From the NCBI RefSeq assembly GCF_017086365.1, contig NZ_CP070969.1:4588001-4652000 (forward strand): DNA of 64,000 nucleotides, in the 5' to 3' direction. Shown here piece by piece: positions 9,853 to 18,134 of this stretch (positions are counted from its first letter, which is position 1; each line of letters starts with the position of its first letter). The position numbers and the translations under genes are program-made. The notes under the pieces were generated by a model. The model was not told the origin of the DNA, ran no database searches, and worked only from the letters and a program-made list of their open reading frames with translations. Source of the DNA: Paenibacillus tianjinensis. Lineage in GTDB: Bacteria > Bacillota > Bacilli > Paenibacillales > Paenibacillaceae.

Positions 9853-10833
9853 TTATTGTTCAGATTGAACCGTCTTCACCAAACGGTCGATTCGATGCTG
9901 AAAGGTGTGGGAGGAAAGCACGCGTTTCCTTGCTTGTCTGGCAATGTGCTTTCGTTCTTCGCCGTGTGCAATATAATAATGAATCTTCTCCAGTAAATCA
10001 TTCTTATCCTCGAAAGAAACCATTTCCTTCCCTTCCGCAAAATGATTGACCAGCCCTTCTCTGGAATCGATAAGTTGAAATGCTTCACAGCTTGCAGCAT
10101 CAAAGGTACGGTTGTTGATACTTTTGGCCATAATCCCCATACGGTTCTTATTGTATTTCTCATCAGAGGGGCGGTGAATATTAAGAACGATGGTTGAACC
10201 ATTATAATATTTCATTGCTGTTTCAGGCTTTACCCAGGCATTCACCAAATGAACATGCCCAGCTTTTGTTCTGTTCCATTCCAGATGATGCTTTCCCCAT
10301 CCCCGCCCAACGATCTGAATCGTATAGTCTGTATTCTTTAACAACAGCTCAATCAGCTCAATCCGGTTACTGTAGGGTACTCCTACTAAACCAATATCAC
10401 TTGTAAACTCCTCAGAGACTGGTGTGCAGTGAAATATTCCCGGATCTGTCCCCAGCGGAAGATGATACACACAGGGATGTCCAAGTCTTGTATATTGTTC
10501 TGCTGCAGCCTGATCGATGGTAAAGATATAGTCAAAATAAGCGGTGAGCGGAAGGGTCCAATCCATATAATAAGGATCCTCCGTCATCCAGACAGCTGAT
10601 TTCACGTTTGTTTGTCTTAAGAATTCTAGTATCGGTTTGGGGATTTTTAGACCGGTCATTGCTAATATTAGATCCGGCTGTAAAGATTGCTCCATTTGCT
10701 GTAAGGCTTGCAGATCATTTCTCAATCCAAAAGATTCACAATAGTGACCTGCATTCTGAAATGCTTCTACTATACTTCGTTCGAAGAAGGAATAAACGGC
10801 CCGAAAACCTGAGGTTATAAAAAGAATTCTCAT
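9853..10833 (-). CDS. CgeB-like glycosyltransferase
   Basis: The 326-residue protein begins MRILFITSGF and resembles the CgeB family (glycosyltransferase family 1-like), whose Bacillus subtilis member acts in spore maturation and glycosylation of the spore crust. Landmarks are VWMTEDPYYMDWT (about 82-94), a central LVGVPYSNRIELIE and the C-terminal nucleotide-sugar region SINNRTFDAASCEAFQLIDSR. The ATG at 10833 follows GAGGGAGGGAGAGC and is preferred to an upstream ATG without a ribosome site. It has its own terminator and lies divergent to the small gene at 10940. Confidence 0.75.
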   Translation of the reverse strand: MRILFITSGFRAVYSFFERSIVEAFQNAGHYCESFGLRNDLQALQQMEQSLQPDLILAMTGLKIPKPILEFLRQTNVKSAVWMTEDPYYMDWTLPLTAYFDYIFTIDQAAAEQYTRLGHPCVYHLPLGTDPGIFHCTPVSEEFTSDIGLVGVPYSNRIELIELLLKNTDYTIQIVGRGWGKHHLEWNRTKAGHVHLVNAWVKPETAMKYYNGSTIVLNIHRPSDEKYNKNRMGIMAKSINNRTFDAASCEAFQLIDSREGLVNHFAEGKEMVSFEDKNDLLEKIHYYIAHGEERKHIARQARKRVLSSHTFQHRIDRLVKTVQSEQ

Positions 10834-10905
10834 GCTCTCCCTCCCTCGTAAACCGGAGAATTTCCAGTTAATAGGACATTGCCACAAGCAGACCATAAAA
10901 TCATT

Positions 10906-10914
10906 CATATGATA
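10906..10914 (+). promoter_or_regulatory. possible sigma-K -10 box (CATATGATA)
   Basis: CATATGATA matches CATANNNTA and lies 26 bases before the ATG at 10940. No well-spaced -35 AC pair is seen (the nearest is 12 bases away), so this is only a hint of late sporulation expression. Confidence 0.3.
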
Positions 10915-10939
10915 GTTTATAAATATGTGGAGGTGTACT

Positions 10940-11377
10940 ATGGCTCATACCTTGGTTGAATTCGCCAGAAGTGTCCAGACAAACTTAGACAATACCGTTA
11001 ATGTTCCCATTCATGTCACACCAACGCTAATACTACAATTCGGGATTAATATTCCGGTTGCAACTAACTTTGTAGAACTCACCACTACAGTAGGCTGGCA
11101 GGCGACGAACGTTTTTATCACACCACCAGAGCAGCCCAAGCTCTTACTTCAAGTCTTTATGGATGGAGTCGTTGTGGGCAGCGCTGAGCAAGAGTCCATT
11201 TCCTACGATGAAGATGAAATCCTTGAAATGACCACAGCGTTCCATACCATTCTTACGAATGTATCTGTAGGCTTTCATGTAGTTCAGGTGTTTGCCTCAA
11301 ACCCGGAGGATCTCCAGGGAGATATCACCATAACGGGCCCAGTCAATATCTCAGGAAGAGTTTACGCGCCTGCATAA
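10940..11377 (+). CDS. small beta-rich protein, candidate spore-surface component
   Basis: The 145-residue product has no signal peptide or membrane segment. It is rich in V, T, I and N, with alternating hydrophobic stretches (VPIHVTPTLILQFGINIPV, later DITITGPVNISGRVY) that suggest an all-beta jelly-roll-like fold. I do not recognise the family with certainty. The ATG at 10940 is set by GGAGGTGTACT just upstream. It is divergent from the CgeB-like transferase, has a possible sigma-K box and its own strong terminator. A spore-surface protein, perhaps glycan-bearing, is inference from context. Confidence 0.6.
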   Translation: MAHTLVEFARSVQTNLDNTVNVPIHVTPTLILQFGINIPVATNFVELTTTVGWQATNVFITPPEQPKLLLQVFMDGVVVGSAEQESISYDEDEILEMTTAFHTILTNVSVGFHVVQVFASNPEDLQGDITITGPVNISGRVYAPA

Positions 11378-11411
11378 ACTTATTAAGCTTAACCGTTCTA
11401 ATCCTCAAAGT

Positions 11412-11479
11412 AAAAACTCCTTTATAGAAGTCTTGTTTGTTTTAGGACAAACCAGACTTCTAAAGTAGGAGTTTTTTTT
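11412..11479 (+). terminator. strong rho-independent terminator
   Basis: A long stem (AAAACTCC..TAGAAGTC pairing with GACTTCTA..GGAGTTTT) followed by eight T residues ends the 10940-11377 transcript. Confidence 0.85.
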
Positions 11480-11561
11480 CGAATACAAAGAGACAAAGAA
11501 TATGAGACCTAAAATATACTATTCATGTGCGTGGCAGAATATGTTGAAAACATTTGATTAT

Positions 11562-11738
11562 TTAAACAGTTAAGTCAACAATACTGTTTAAAATAGATTG
11601 TGTTGTATTTATTGAAAGCATATTAACCCTAGCACTTACCATTTGAACTCTAGATACAATAAATCCAGCTACTACAACAACTGCTATAATTATCAAAAAA
11701 TAAATCCCAGCACATTCTACCTGCACATCTATGAGCAT
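11562..11738 (-). CDS. 58-residue single-pass membrane protein next to the nuclease gene
   Basis: Translation gives an N-terminal polar stretch, one long hydrophobic helix at about residues 12-28 (IYFLIIIAVVVVAGFIV) and a 30-residue polar tail. The ATG lies 3 bases after the stop codon of the 11742-12638 gene, so the two should be co-transcribed. There is no clear ribosome site, which would fit coupling. I know no family for it. Toxin-like or effector-like roles are conceivable for a tiny membrane partner of a nuclease but nothing proves it. Confidence 0.5.
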   Translation of the reverse strand: MLIDVQVECAGIYFLIIIAVVVVAGFIVSRVQMVSARVNMLSINTTQSILNSIVDLTV

Positions 11739-11741
11739 CAC

Positions 11742-12638
11742 TTAATACGCCTGAATGCCAAACTTCAGTAGTTTCTTGGGAAAGATGTCATCTAAATTCA
11801 ATATATCTTTATCATCAATCTCAATTAAGTTAAATCCATACTTTTTGTATATCTCCAGCTTGATTTTTTTCCTCTCATTATATCTAGCATCATTTTCCAA
11901 ACCCCAAAACTCTATGTATACTTTGCCAACAGGTAGATAAAAATCACAATAAACATCTTCCTCAATGGGTAGCTTTCTTTCATATGCATGTACAATCTCA
12001 GACATATACAACCAATTATCAATAAGCATCTCTGCTCTTGATCTTACATAGTGCCCATCTGCCGACCTATGAGTTGCTTCATACTTTTCTCTAAAGCCTA
12101 CAGCAACTGTCTCGATCTTTCTATTCTCAATTGCTGTCTCTACACTTTCACCACGTAACTCCTTTATCGTTTCAAGTAGCCGCTTGTTTGTTAATATACT
12201 TGCTTCCCAGCATACATAAGGTACGCCATTCCGGTCATATTCAAACTGTTTTCCGCCTATACTCTCGCCAAGCTTAGTTATTAACCATCCCTTTACTCCT
12301 TTTTGTAATAAACCAAGTTCCGACAAAATCGGATTCATGCGAAGCTTAGAAACTCCAAAGTGTTGACTTAAAGCTACTGCACTTAAAAGTTTTTCTTCAT
12401 TCGAATTTGTCAGCTTCAATTCATCCTTAATCTTCTCATCCCAAGCTATAAATGAGCCGTGCTGGGGATGATTCTTGATAATACCTCCCCTTGCTTTCCC
12501 TTGTTCCGTCAGGACCCAAGTATCGTTTTCTCTATTTATCAATCCTGAATTCATCATAAGGGCAAATAACTCCTTAGATGTATATCCCATTTCTTTTGAC
12601 AATGCAGTTGTGGATAAAAACTTCACCTTATCTGACAT
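11742..12638 (-). CDS. protein with duplicated N-terminal modules and a PD-(D/E)XK-like nuclease domain
   Basis: The 298-residue product has two related modules of about 65 residues (about 7-70 and 83-150). Each starts with LSTTALSKEMG or LSAVALSQHFG, followed by LTEQGKARGG or ITKLGESIGG and a W-rich end; they look like small DNA-binding winged-helix or antirepressor-type units. The C-terminal part (about 185-298) shows RSRAEMLIDNWL, then DFYLPVGKVYIEFWG and a following KKIKLEIYKKYG. This pattern resembles PD-(D/E)XK nucleases, in which E, D and ExG carry the metal site. The DNA is AT-rich compared with its neighbours, and a tRNA gene lies close by. Substrate unknown. Confidence 0.65.
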   Translation of the reverse strand: MSDKVKFLSTTALSKEMGYTSKELFALMMNSGLINRENDTWVLTEQGKARGGIIKNHPQHGSFIAWDEKIKDELKLTNSNEEKLLSAVALSQHFGVSKLRMNPILSELGLLQKGVKGWLITKLGESIGGKQFEYDRNGVPYVCWEASILTNKRLLETIKELRGESVETAIENRKIETVAVGFREKYEATHRSADGHYVRSRAEMLIDNWLYMSEIVHAYERKLPIEEDVYCDFYLPVGKVYIEFWGLENDARYNERKKIKLEIYKKYGFNLIEIDDKDILNLDDIFPKKLLKFGIQAY

Positions 12639-12837
12639 TTTTCAACTAGTCTCCTATCTTAATTAAATAATTGCCCCTTAGTTTATGCCACAATTTTACA
12701 CCAACCGACTAATTCTTTATATAACTTTTACTTATCAGTTATCTTGTATTGATTAACACTCGTAACAATAGCCATAATAAAAACTCCTCTCTAGAACTTG
12801 TGATTAGACAAGCACTGAAAAGGAGTATTATCGTCTT

Positions 12838-12878
12838 GGTTCTGTGTGTTAGGAAGTAAATTCTCGACACACAGAACC
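12838..12878. repeat. perfect 12-bp inverted repeat in an otherwise empty intergenic stretch
   Basis: GGTTCTGTGTGT (12838-12849) pairs with ACACACAGAACC (12867-12878) around a 17-base loop. The 12639-12916 stretch has no gene that I can support; a T-run does not follow, so this is not a clear terminator. It may be an operator or an RNA hairpin. Confidence 0.5.
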
Positions 12879-12916
12879 TTTAGCTTTTAACGGAAGCTTT
12901 AAAATTCACACAACAA

Positions 12917-12942
12917 AAAAACCTTGATTTCTCAAGGTTTTC
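12917..12942 (-). terminator. terminator of the tRNA-Leu gene
   Basis: ACCTTGA pairs with TCAAGGT and is followed on the minus strand by seven T residues, just after the tRNA 3' end. Confidence 0.8.
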
Positions 12943-12949
12943 ACTGTAC

Positions 12950-13035
12950 TGCCGAGGACGGGGGTCGAACCCGTACGGTACTCACGTACCGCAGGATTTT
13001 AAGTCCTGTGCGTCTGCCTGTTCCGCCACCCCGGC
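12950..13035 (-). tRNA. tRNA-Leu (anticodon TAA)
   Basis: The 86-base gene folds as a class II tRNA: acceptor GCCGGGG with CCTCGGC, discriminator A, anticodon loop CTTAAAA (anticodon TAA), a long variable arm (GGTACGTGAGTACC) and TTCGACC in the T loop. The CCA end is not encoded. Confidence 0.97.
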
Positions 13036-13123
13036 ATAATATGTGCGTTGTAACGCGACAAGAAATATAATATCACGTATCCTTCAAACACGCAATCTAA
13101 ATTCCGATGTTTTTTTATTTATA

Positions 13124-13158
13124 GCAAAAGCCCGTTCCGGATTAGCCGGACGGGCTTT
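13124..13158 (-). terminator. terminator after the WGxxGxxG protein gene
   Basis: AAAGCCCGTCCGG pairs with CCGGAACGGGCTTTT on the minus strand, 22 bases after the stop codon at 13181. Confidence 0.8.
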
Positions 13159-13180
13159 GCTCTGTAAGGCTTAGGATGAG

Positions 13181-13633
13181 CTAGCGGCGGTCACGATCAG
13201 TGCTTCTGCTGCGCATGCCGGCCAGCCCCAGGAGGCCGACTAAGCCGAGCCAGCCCCAGTTCGAGTCGTTGTCATCATTGTTGTTGGCATTGGTGGTTGT
13301 ACTGGTGGCCCGGTATCTGCCGGTCTGCGTTGTGTTGTTCAGCGGAGAGACCCTATTGTTATCGCCCGGAGTGACCGCGTCCCTCACCATGTTCTCGCCT
13401 TTACGCATGGTTCCTGTGGTCTGATTCATCATGGTATTGCCCTGATTCATCAGATGGGTACCAGTACCGTTCATCTCACGTACTCCTTGTGTTCTTGTGC
13501 CGGTTGTTCCGGTATCGGGAACCGTTGTGCCCATTCCTCCGCCAGTACCAGCTGCATTGGCTGCATAACCGGATCCCAGCAGGCTAAGGGATAACACGGT
13601 ACCGCATGCCAGGCTTGTGATCAGCTTCTTCAA
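13181..13633 (-). CDS. secreted protein with WGxxGxxG-type C-terminal sorting-like tail
   Basis: The 150-residue product starts at a TTG set by AAAGGGGG 8 bases upstream. A signal peptide (KK, then a hydrophobic stretch to SGYAANAAG at about residue 29) is followed by a low-complexity region rich in G, T, N and M. The C-terminus is WGWLGLVGLLGLAG followed by RSRSTDRDRR, that is a WGxxGxxG motif, one short membrane helix and a basic tail. This three-part end is like protein-sorting (CTERM-type) signals described for Gram-positive bacteria. The processing enzyme is not in this window. Confidence 0.75.
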   Translation of the reverse strand: MKKLITSLACGTVLSLSLLGSGYAANAAGTGGGMGTTVPDTGTTGTRTQGVREMNGTGTHLMNQGNTMMNQTTGTMRKGENMVRDAVTPGDNNRVSPLNNTTQTGRYRATSTTTNANNNDDNDSNWGWLGLVGLLGLAGMRSRSTDRDRR

Positions 13634-13712
13634 AATGTATGCCCCCTTTGAGGATAGTGTGGTATCTCGCTGATAATTTCCCCACATCGTGCAACATCTA
13701 TGCAAGCAATCC

Positions 13713-14393
13713 TTATTCCCTGACGAGGTTTACTGTCCTGTTCACCGGATCATAAGATACTTTGGCTCCAAGCGCCTCGGCCACTGCCCGTACAGGCGCG
13801 AAGGTTGTTCCGTTCTCGAGAAAACCGCTGGTAATCTTGACTCCATTCAATGTGACACTGATGGCCGGATCCGTCTCGCTGCCGGTTCCATTAATCAGGG
13901 CTAAGGCATCCTTCACCTGCTGCACCGTCGGCTGTTTACCGGCCCGGAGCTGCTCAGTGGTAAGCCCGAAGGTCATCTCCAGATGAGAATAGTCTTTAAA
14001 AGAAGTCCAGTCCCCGCCCCATGCGAAGCCGAGCTTCTTCGCCTCCTGCGCCACCTGCTGCCAGTCCGCAATCCTATCGTTATTCCCGTCACGGGAGGTA
14101 TCCCAGGAAATGCTTTTCCCGTCCGGCAGAAGCAAGGCAAAATCAATCGCCAGACCATAATTGTGGTAGCTGCTGCCTCCTCTGGCATTAGTTACAATGT
14201 TTCCTTTCGTTGTCCGGCCTTGCGCATAAAGCGCATTCTGCTCAGCAATAGTCCGCATCCCTTGGGTAATGACGATCGGAATTCCTTTGGCGTAGCACCT
14301 TTGGATTAGCGCACTCGCACCAGCCAGCAGCACGGGATGAAGCTTGCCCAGCCAGCCTGCTGATTTACTCTTCACCTGATCTAAAGTCAGCAT
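13713..14393 (-). CDS. M15-family peptidoglycan peptidase (CwlK-like) with copper-amine-oxidase-like stalk domain
   Basis: The 226-residue protein has an N-terminal D-Ala-D-Ala carboxypeptidase/L-Ala-D-Glu endopeptidase domain. Zinc ligands are visible in SSYHNYGLAIDF (H and D, about residues 78-86) and SHLEM (H, about 133-137). The C-terminal 60 residues (VTLNGVKITSGFLENGTTFAPVRAV...) form the copper-amine-oxidase N-like module common in Paenibacillus surface proteins. The start at 14393 follows AGGGGGTGAGTAC. There is no signal peptide, as in phage-type endolysins. Confidence 0.85.
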   Translation of the reverse strand: MLTLDQVKSKSAGWLGKLHPVLLAGASALIQRCYAKGIPIVITQGMRTIAEQNALYAQGRTTKGNIVTNARGGSSYHNYGLAIDFALLLPDGKSISWDTSRDGNNDRIADWQQVAQEAKKLGFAWGGDWTSFKDYSHLEMTFGLTTEQLRAGKQPTVQQVKDALALINGTGSETDPAISVTLNGVKITSGFLENGTTFAPVRAVAEALGAKVSYDPVNRTVNLVRE

Positions 14394-14531
14394 GTACTCA
14401 CCCCCTGGTATAGTAAATGCCCCCTCTTCCCGGTTTGCTTGTACGGTTTCCCCGGGGTCAACGCATAGATGTCCAATTGAATGATTATCCGCAAAAAAGG
14501 CCACACTACCCGCGAAAGGTGGGATGAGTCT

Positions 14532-14693
14532 ATGGACATTCACAGCGACAGCTACAAGGTAGCTGCACTAAGCGACCAGGAGAATGCGGTAGAGATTATC
14601 CGGCAAGCTGAAGCGGCTATTGCCCAAATCACCGGCAACAACGCCGTTACGCTAATTGCTTATGAGAAAACGGAAGCCTCCGCCGCAAAATAA
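14532..14693 (+). CDS. small acidic protein, unknown
   Basis: The 53-residue product (MDIHSDSYKVAALSDQENAV...) is soluble and helical, with several A, E and Q residues. The ATG at 14532 lies after AAAGGTGGGATGAG, a good ribosome site. It is divergent from the peptidase gene and converges on the YolD-like gene with 4 bases between stop codons. The name is left open. Confidence 0.55.
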   Translation: MDIHSDSYKVAALSDQENAVEIIRQAEAAIAQITGNNAVTLIAYEKTEASAAK

Positions 14694-14697
14694 GCCT

Positions 14698-15009
14698 CTA
14701 GACTATGTATACCTCTACGATGTCGTCTACGTTAATCCATTTCCATTCCTCTGCCCACTGCAGCTTAATTTCCCGCGAGTGGGTATGAATGGAGGTAACA
14801 AATCCGTTCAGCAGCTTGTTCCCGGAGGGATCATATAGAATCACTGTTACTCGGACATGAGTCCGCAGCGACAGCGCCAGTGTACACTCGATTTCCTCCA
14901 GCTTCTGCGCATCCAGCAGCAGCTTGCCGCGGCGCAGTGTCTCCAGCTCCTCCTTGCTAATCCGGCTCTTACGCTCAAGCAGACCACGATCCTCCAGCTT
15001 TTTGCTCAT
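14698..15009 (-). CDS. YolD-like family protein
   Basis: The 103-residue product starts MSKKLEDRGLLERKSRI and continues with a helix and a small beta domain ending in WKWINVDDIVEVYI, as in the YolD-like family. Bacillus members occur beside DinB/UvrX-type polymerase genes or in prophages. The ATG at 15009 follows GGAAGGAGAACGGAAA. No polymerase gene is nearby. The role is unknown, probably regulatory. Confidence 0.75.
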   Translation of the reverse strand: MSKKLEDRGLLERKSRISKEELETLRRGKLLLDAQKLEEIECTLALSLRTHVRVTVILYDPSGNKLLNGFVTSIHTHSREIKLQWAEEWKWINVDDIVEVYIV

Positions 15010-15162
15010 TTTCCGTTCTCCTTCCGGTTGGATAAGGTCAGTTGCGTCCCACATAATGCGAACGTATGTTTGTATTATATCCGCAGAGCTGCCTATTTAT
15101 CAAGCAGAAAAAGCTGCCAGCAGGTAAATAACTGTAGTGCTGCCAGGCTTCAGATTACATGC

Positions 15163-15196
15163 AAAAGGCGCGCACATGATGGTGTGCAGCGCCTTA
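15163..15196 (-). terminator. terminator after the lipoprotein gene
   Basis: On the minus strand AAGGCGCTGCACA pairs with TGTGCGCGCCTT and is followed by TT, 30 bases after the stop at 15227. One base is bulged. Confidence 0.6.
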
Positions 15197-15226
15197 ATGG
15201 GGACTATCTTTTCAACAAAAAAATCT

Positions 15227-15880
15227 CTAATTCGCCGTATTGCCTGACTCTGAGCCTGTAACCGTAGAGGTACCGGCATTTGCCCCGCTCTTCTGGGCAG
15301 TATCTGCCGCCCCGTCTGTCTCCACCGCAGTTCCGGCAGCCGTTCCCAGCTCAGCCTCAGCAGCGCTGTCCTCCTCAAGCAGCCCTACAGCTACTCTCGC
15401 TTCATTCAGCTTGGAGATGCCGTACAGCATCGCCACGTCCGCCTGCTGATTCAAAGCGTTGAACTCATCCGCAGTAACCTCCGGGGAAACTGCGCCTTGC
15501 GAAGCCTGTTCTTTAATGGAATAGGCGCTTTGGAACGCAATTGCAGCATCCCTAAGCAAGGTCTGAACATTCTTCGGCAGATTCTTGGAAATCTTCACAT
15601 CCTTGACCTGATCGGCAATATCCGATGCTGTGTCCTGGAATTCATCGACCGCTTTCTCCAGTTCTTTGTCGGTGGCTTTTCCTGTCGAATAAGAAGTCAG
15701 TGTTGTATTGAAGCTCTCCAGAGAAGATTTACCCATCTCATCGAATTTCGACATTTCATTGTAAAAGTTCTGTACAGTTTCCTGCACTTCTTCCTCTGAA
15801 GCAGGTGCAGAACTATCTTTGCTACAAGCGCTGAGGACAACGACCATTATAAGCAAAACTGTCAGTAAGGTTTTTCTCAT
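15227..15880 (-). CDS. lipoprotein, unknown function
   Basis: The 217-residue product has a lipoprotein signal peptide (MRKTLLTVLLIMVVVLSAC, lipobox LSAC with Cys19). A helical domain (about 25-150) with many charged residues follows, then a disordered tail rich in A, G, T and S. It should be lipidated on the outer face of the membrane. The ATG at 15880 follows GTGGAGGGATTAGAA. No ligand-binding family is recognised. Confidence 0.8.
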   Translation of the reverse strand: MRKTLLTVLLIMVVVLSACSKDSSAPASEEEVQETVQNFYNEMSKFDEMGKSSLESFNTTLTSYSTGKATDKELEKAVDEFQDTASDIADQVKDVKISKNLPKNVQTLLRDAAIAFQSAYSIKEQASQGAVSPEVTADEFNALNQQADVAMLYGISKLNEARVAVGLLEEDSAAEAELGTAAGTAVETDGAADTAQKSGANAGTSTVTGSESGNTAN

Positions 15881-16070
15881 TTCTAATCCCTCCACTTAAC
15901 AGAATAATGGCGGGTTTTGTAAAGTGCAAATGAAATTTTATGTAAAAAAGACTCGAAATCCCCACCCCCTATAAATAAAGCGAATTCATAGCAAAGAGAC
16001 CTCCATTGAGAATGGAAATCCCTGCTATAATAAATATAATCTCATTCTGAAGTAAGAAAGGAAGATATCT

Positions 16071-16565
16071 ATGCCTTATTGCACCAGCTGTGGCGCTGAA
16101 TATAAGCAAGGCGCCAAATTCTGCGGAGAATGCGGAGCGGGAACGGACACCGCTGCTTCAGCGGCCCCGCGCCGTCCTGCGGGCGGCTCCGCCTCCGGGG
16201 GAAGCCCGGAAACCGAGCTCTGGCAGGGCAAGCCTGCCGGCCTCTATGACCGGCTTAAGGGCCTGATTGGCCTCAACACGACCAGATATACGATTACCAG
16301 CCAGCGGATTATCGTGAAGACGGGACTCATCGGCAAAGATCTGGAAGAAATTGAGCTGCTGCGGGTCAATGACTTCTCGGTGGATCAGACCCTTCCGGAC
16401 CGCCTGCTCGGCATCGGGACTCTGACTGTATTCTCCGATGACGCTTCGTCCCCGCAGCTGCTTTTCCGCAAAATCCGCAAGGTGCTCACGGTTAAGGATG
16501 TGCTGCGCAAAGCGGTTCGTGACGAAAAAACCGCCAACAATATCAGCTACCGCGAACAGATTTGA
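16071..16565 (+). CDS. zinc-ribbon protein with a bacterial PH domain
   Basis: The 164-residue protein opens with a zinc ribbon (two CxxC pairs: CTSCG and CGECG). A low-complexity linker follows, then a bacterial pleckstrin-homology-like domain (about 50-150; RYTITSQRIIVKTGLIGKDLEEIELLRVNDFSV). Such proteins are cytoplasmic and of unknown role. A GGAAGATATCT site precedes the ATG. It converges with the GH26 gene, with only 13 bases between stops and no clear terminator. Confidence 0.8.
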   Translation: MPYCTSCGAEYKQGAKFCGECGAGTDTAASAAPRRPAGGSASGGSPETELWQGKPAGLYDRLKGLIGLNTTRYTITSQRIIVKTGLIGKDLEEIELLRVNDFSVDQTLPDRLLGIGTLTVFSDDASSPQLLFRKIRKVLTVKDVLRKAVRDEKTANNISYREQI

Positions 16566-16578
16566 TTGCCGTTGCCGT

Positions 16579-18045
16579 TCAGTCGGCAAGAACATAGGCC
16601 CCGGCTGGAATAATGACTTTGGGCTGGCTGGGGCTTTCCCACATCAGTACTGCTTTGGCATCGCCCTGGTTTTCGAAGTACTCTACCCTCAGCTCATGCA
16701 GTCTGCCGACGGTCAGATTCGCGCTGCCTTTTCGCTCCTGCCCGCTCTGCTTAATCCAGCTGTCAATCACCAATCCACCGTCAATCCACACCCGGATGCC
16801 GTCATCCGAAGAAGAATAAATCGTATAGCTCTCGCTGAAGTCCGCTTTCAGCCAGCCGCTCCAGCGCACAGAGAAGTTGTCGGAGGCTACCGCCGGATCA
16901 GGACTGGACTGTCTCCAGACGAAGTTGACCGCCGGATCTGTACGAACCAGTACCGGAGCTCCGCTTAGTGTATTATTGTTGAAATACTCCCCTTTAACTC
17001 CCGCTGCAGTTGTTATTTCCGTTCCCGCAGGCTTAACCTTATATTCATCCCGGGTGATTACAAAACTGTTCTTCATATAAGCCTTAATCACAGTGTCTGT
17101 ATTCTTCTCATACAGCAGCTTGCCCCAGGTCATCTGGTAGGACCATTTGCTCTGGGATCTTGCAAGGACTGCCGGAGAAGGCAGCTCTCCGTTTTCCCCT
17201 ATAGCGATCAGCTTGCCGCGTCCCAGGTCCCACAATCCGTCATGGTGGCTTGCCTTGAAATCTCCATCATAAATATCAAGGGCTAGTACGTCTACCCTGC
17301 CGGCACCGGGATAGTAGTCCGCAGGCTCGCCCGACCACTGATTCTTGGCATTCGGACTCCATACCCACAGCAAATTGTGCAGCCCGTGAACCTCCGTGTA
17401 CCGTTCGAACATAAGGTTCCACAGCTCGGAGAAGCGGCTTTTCTGCCCCCACCAGAACCATCCCCCGTTCATCTCGTGATACGGTCTCCACAGGACAGGA
17501 ACACCTGCATTGCTCAGTTGTTGTAAGGACAGCGCCGTTTTGTCGAGATCTGCCAGCAGCGCTTTATATTGAACAGTACCCGGTGTTATATATCTTGCAA
17601 AGTCAGCCTCGCTGAGGCTCATGGAGACATTGGACCAGGCCGGAGCCGTCCCCGGCAGATTCGCATGATAGCTCATCGTCACGATTCCCCCGGCCTTATG
17701 CCAGCGAACGGCACTGTCCACCACCGCCTGCCGCTGGCCGGCAATAACCGCCTCTGTCTGGTTGCTGATGGCCCCCAGCTCATAGCCGTGAAGTCCGGGA
17801 TAGAATCCTCCTGTATTCTTCAGCTTATTGCTGTACTCATCCGGACTCTCCAGATAATCATGCTGTCCGCTGATGATGCCTTTGCCCTGCAGCGAATACA
17901 GCTTCTTCAGCAAGCTCTTCGCCGGGAGCGCAAGAGCCGTATCGGCAGGCTCCATCACCAAGCTGCGGAAGGACGCCTGCCAGCGGACATCGTTGACCAG
18001 CCGTGACGCCGAGTCGAGCAGATCCCGGAGGATGCGTTGTTCCAT
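16579..18045 (-). CDS. GH26-family mannanase-like glycoside hydrolase with PA14 domain
   Basis: The 488-residue product carries a glycoside hydrolase family 26 barrel (about 45-330). The acid/base Glu is in WRPYHEMNGGWFWWG (E191) and the nucleophile is in IAIGENGE (E284). GH26 enzymes cleave beta-1,4-mannans or related glycans. A PA14 carbohydrate-binding domain follows (about 345-485; YTIYSSSDDGIRVWIDG). The ATG at 18045 follows GGTGGGAAGA. No signal peptide is seen at this or the next upstream start, which is odd for a family that usually acts outside the cell. Confidence 0.85.
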   Translation of the reverse strand: MEQRILRDLLDSASRLVNDVRWQASFRSLVMEPADTALALPAKSLLKKLYSLQGKGIISGQHDYLESPDEYSNKLKNTGGFYPGLHGYELGAISNQTEAVIAGQRQAVVDSAVRWHKAGGIVTMSYHANLPGTAPAWSNVSMSLSEADFARYITPGTVQYKALLADLDKTALSLQQLSNAGVPVLWRPYHEMNGGWFWWGQKSRFSELWNLMFERYTEVHGLHNLLWVWSPNAKNQWSGEPADYYPGAGRVDVLALDIYDGDFKASHHDGLWDLGRGKLIAIGENGELPSPAVLARSQSKWSYQMTWGKLLYEKNTDTVIKAYMKNSFVITRDEYKVKPAGTEITTAAGVKGEYFNNNTLSGAPVLVRTDPAVNFVWRQSSPDPAVASDNFSVRWSGWLKADFSESYTIYSSSDDGIRVWIDGGLVIDSWIKQSGQERKGSANLTVGRLHELRVEYFENQGDAKAVLMWESPSQPKVIIPAGAYVLAD

Positions 18046-18134
18046 TCTTCCCACCAACCTTTTGTACCATTGTATGGGGACAACCGTGACAAGGACGCGG
18101 CGAATGTTGAGCATTCGGCAAAATATTCATGTTT

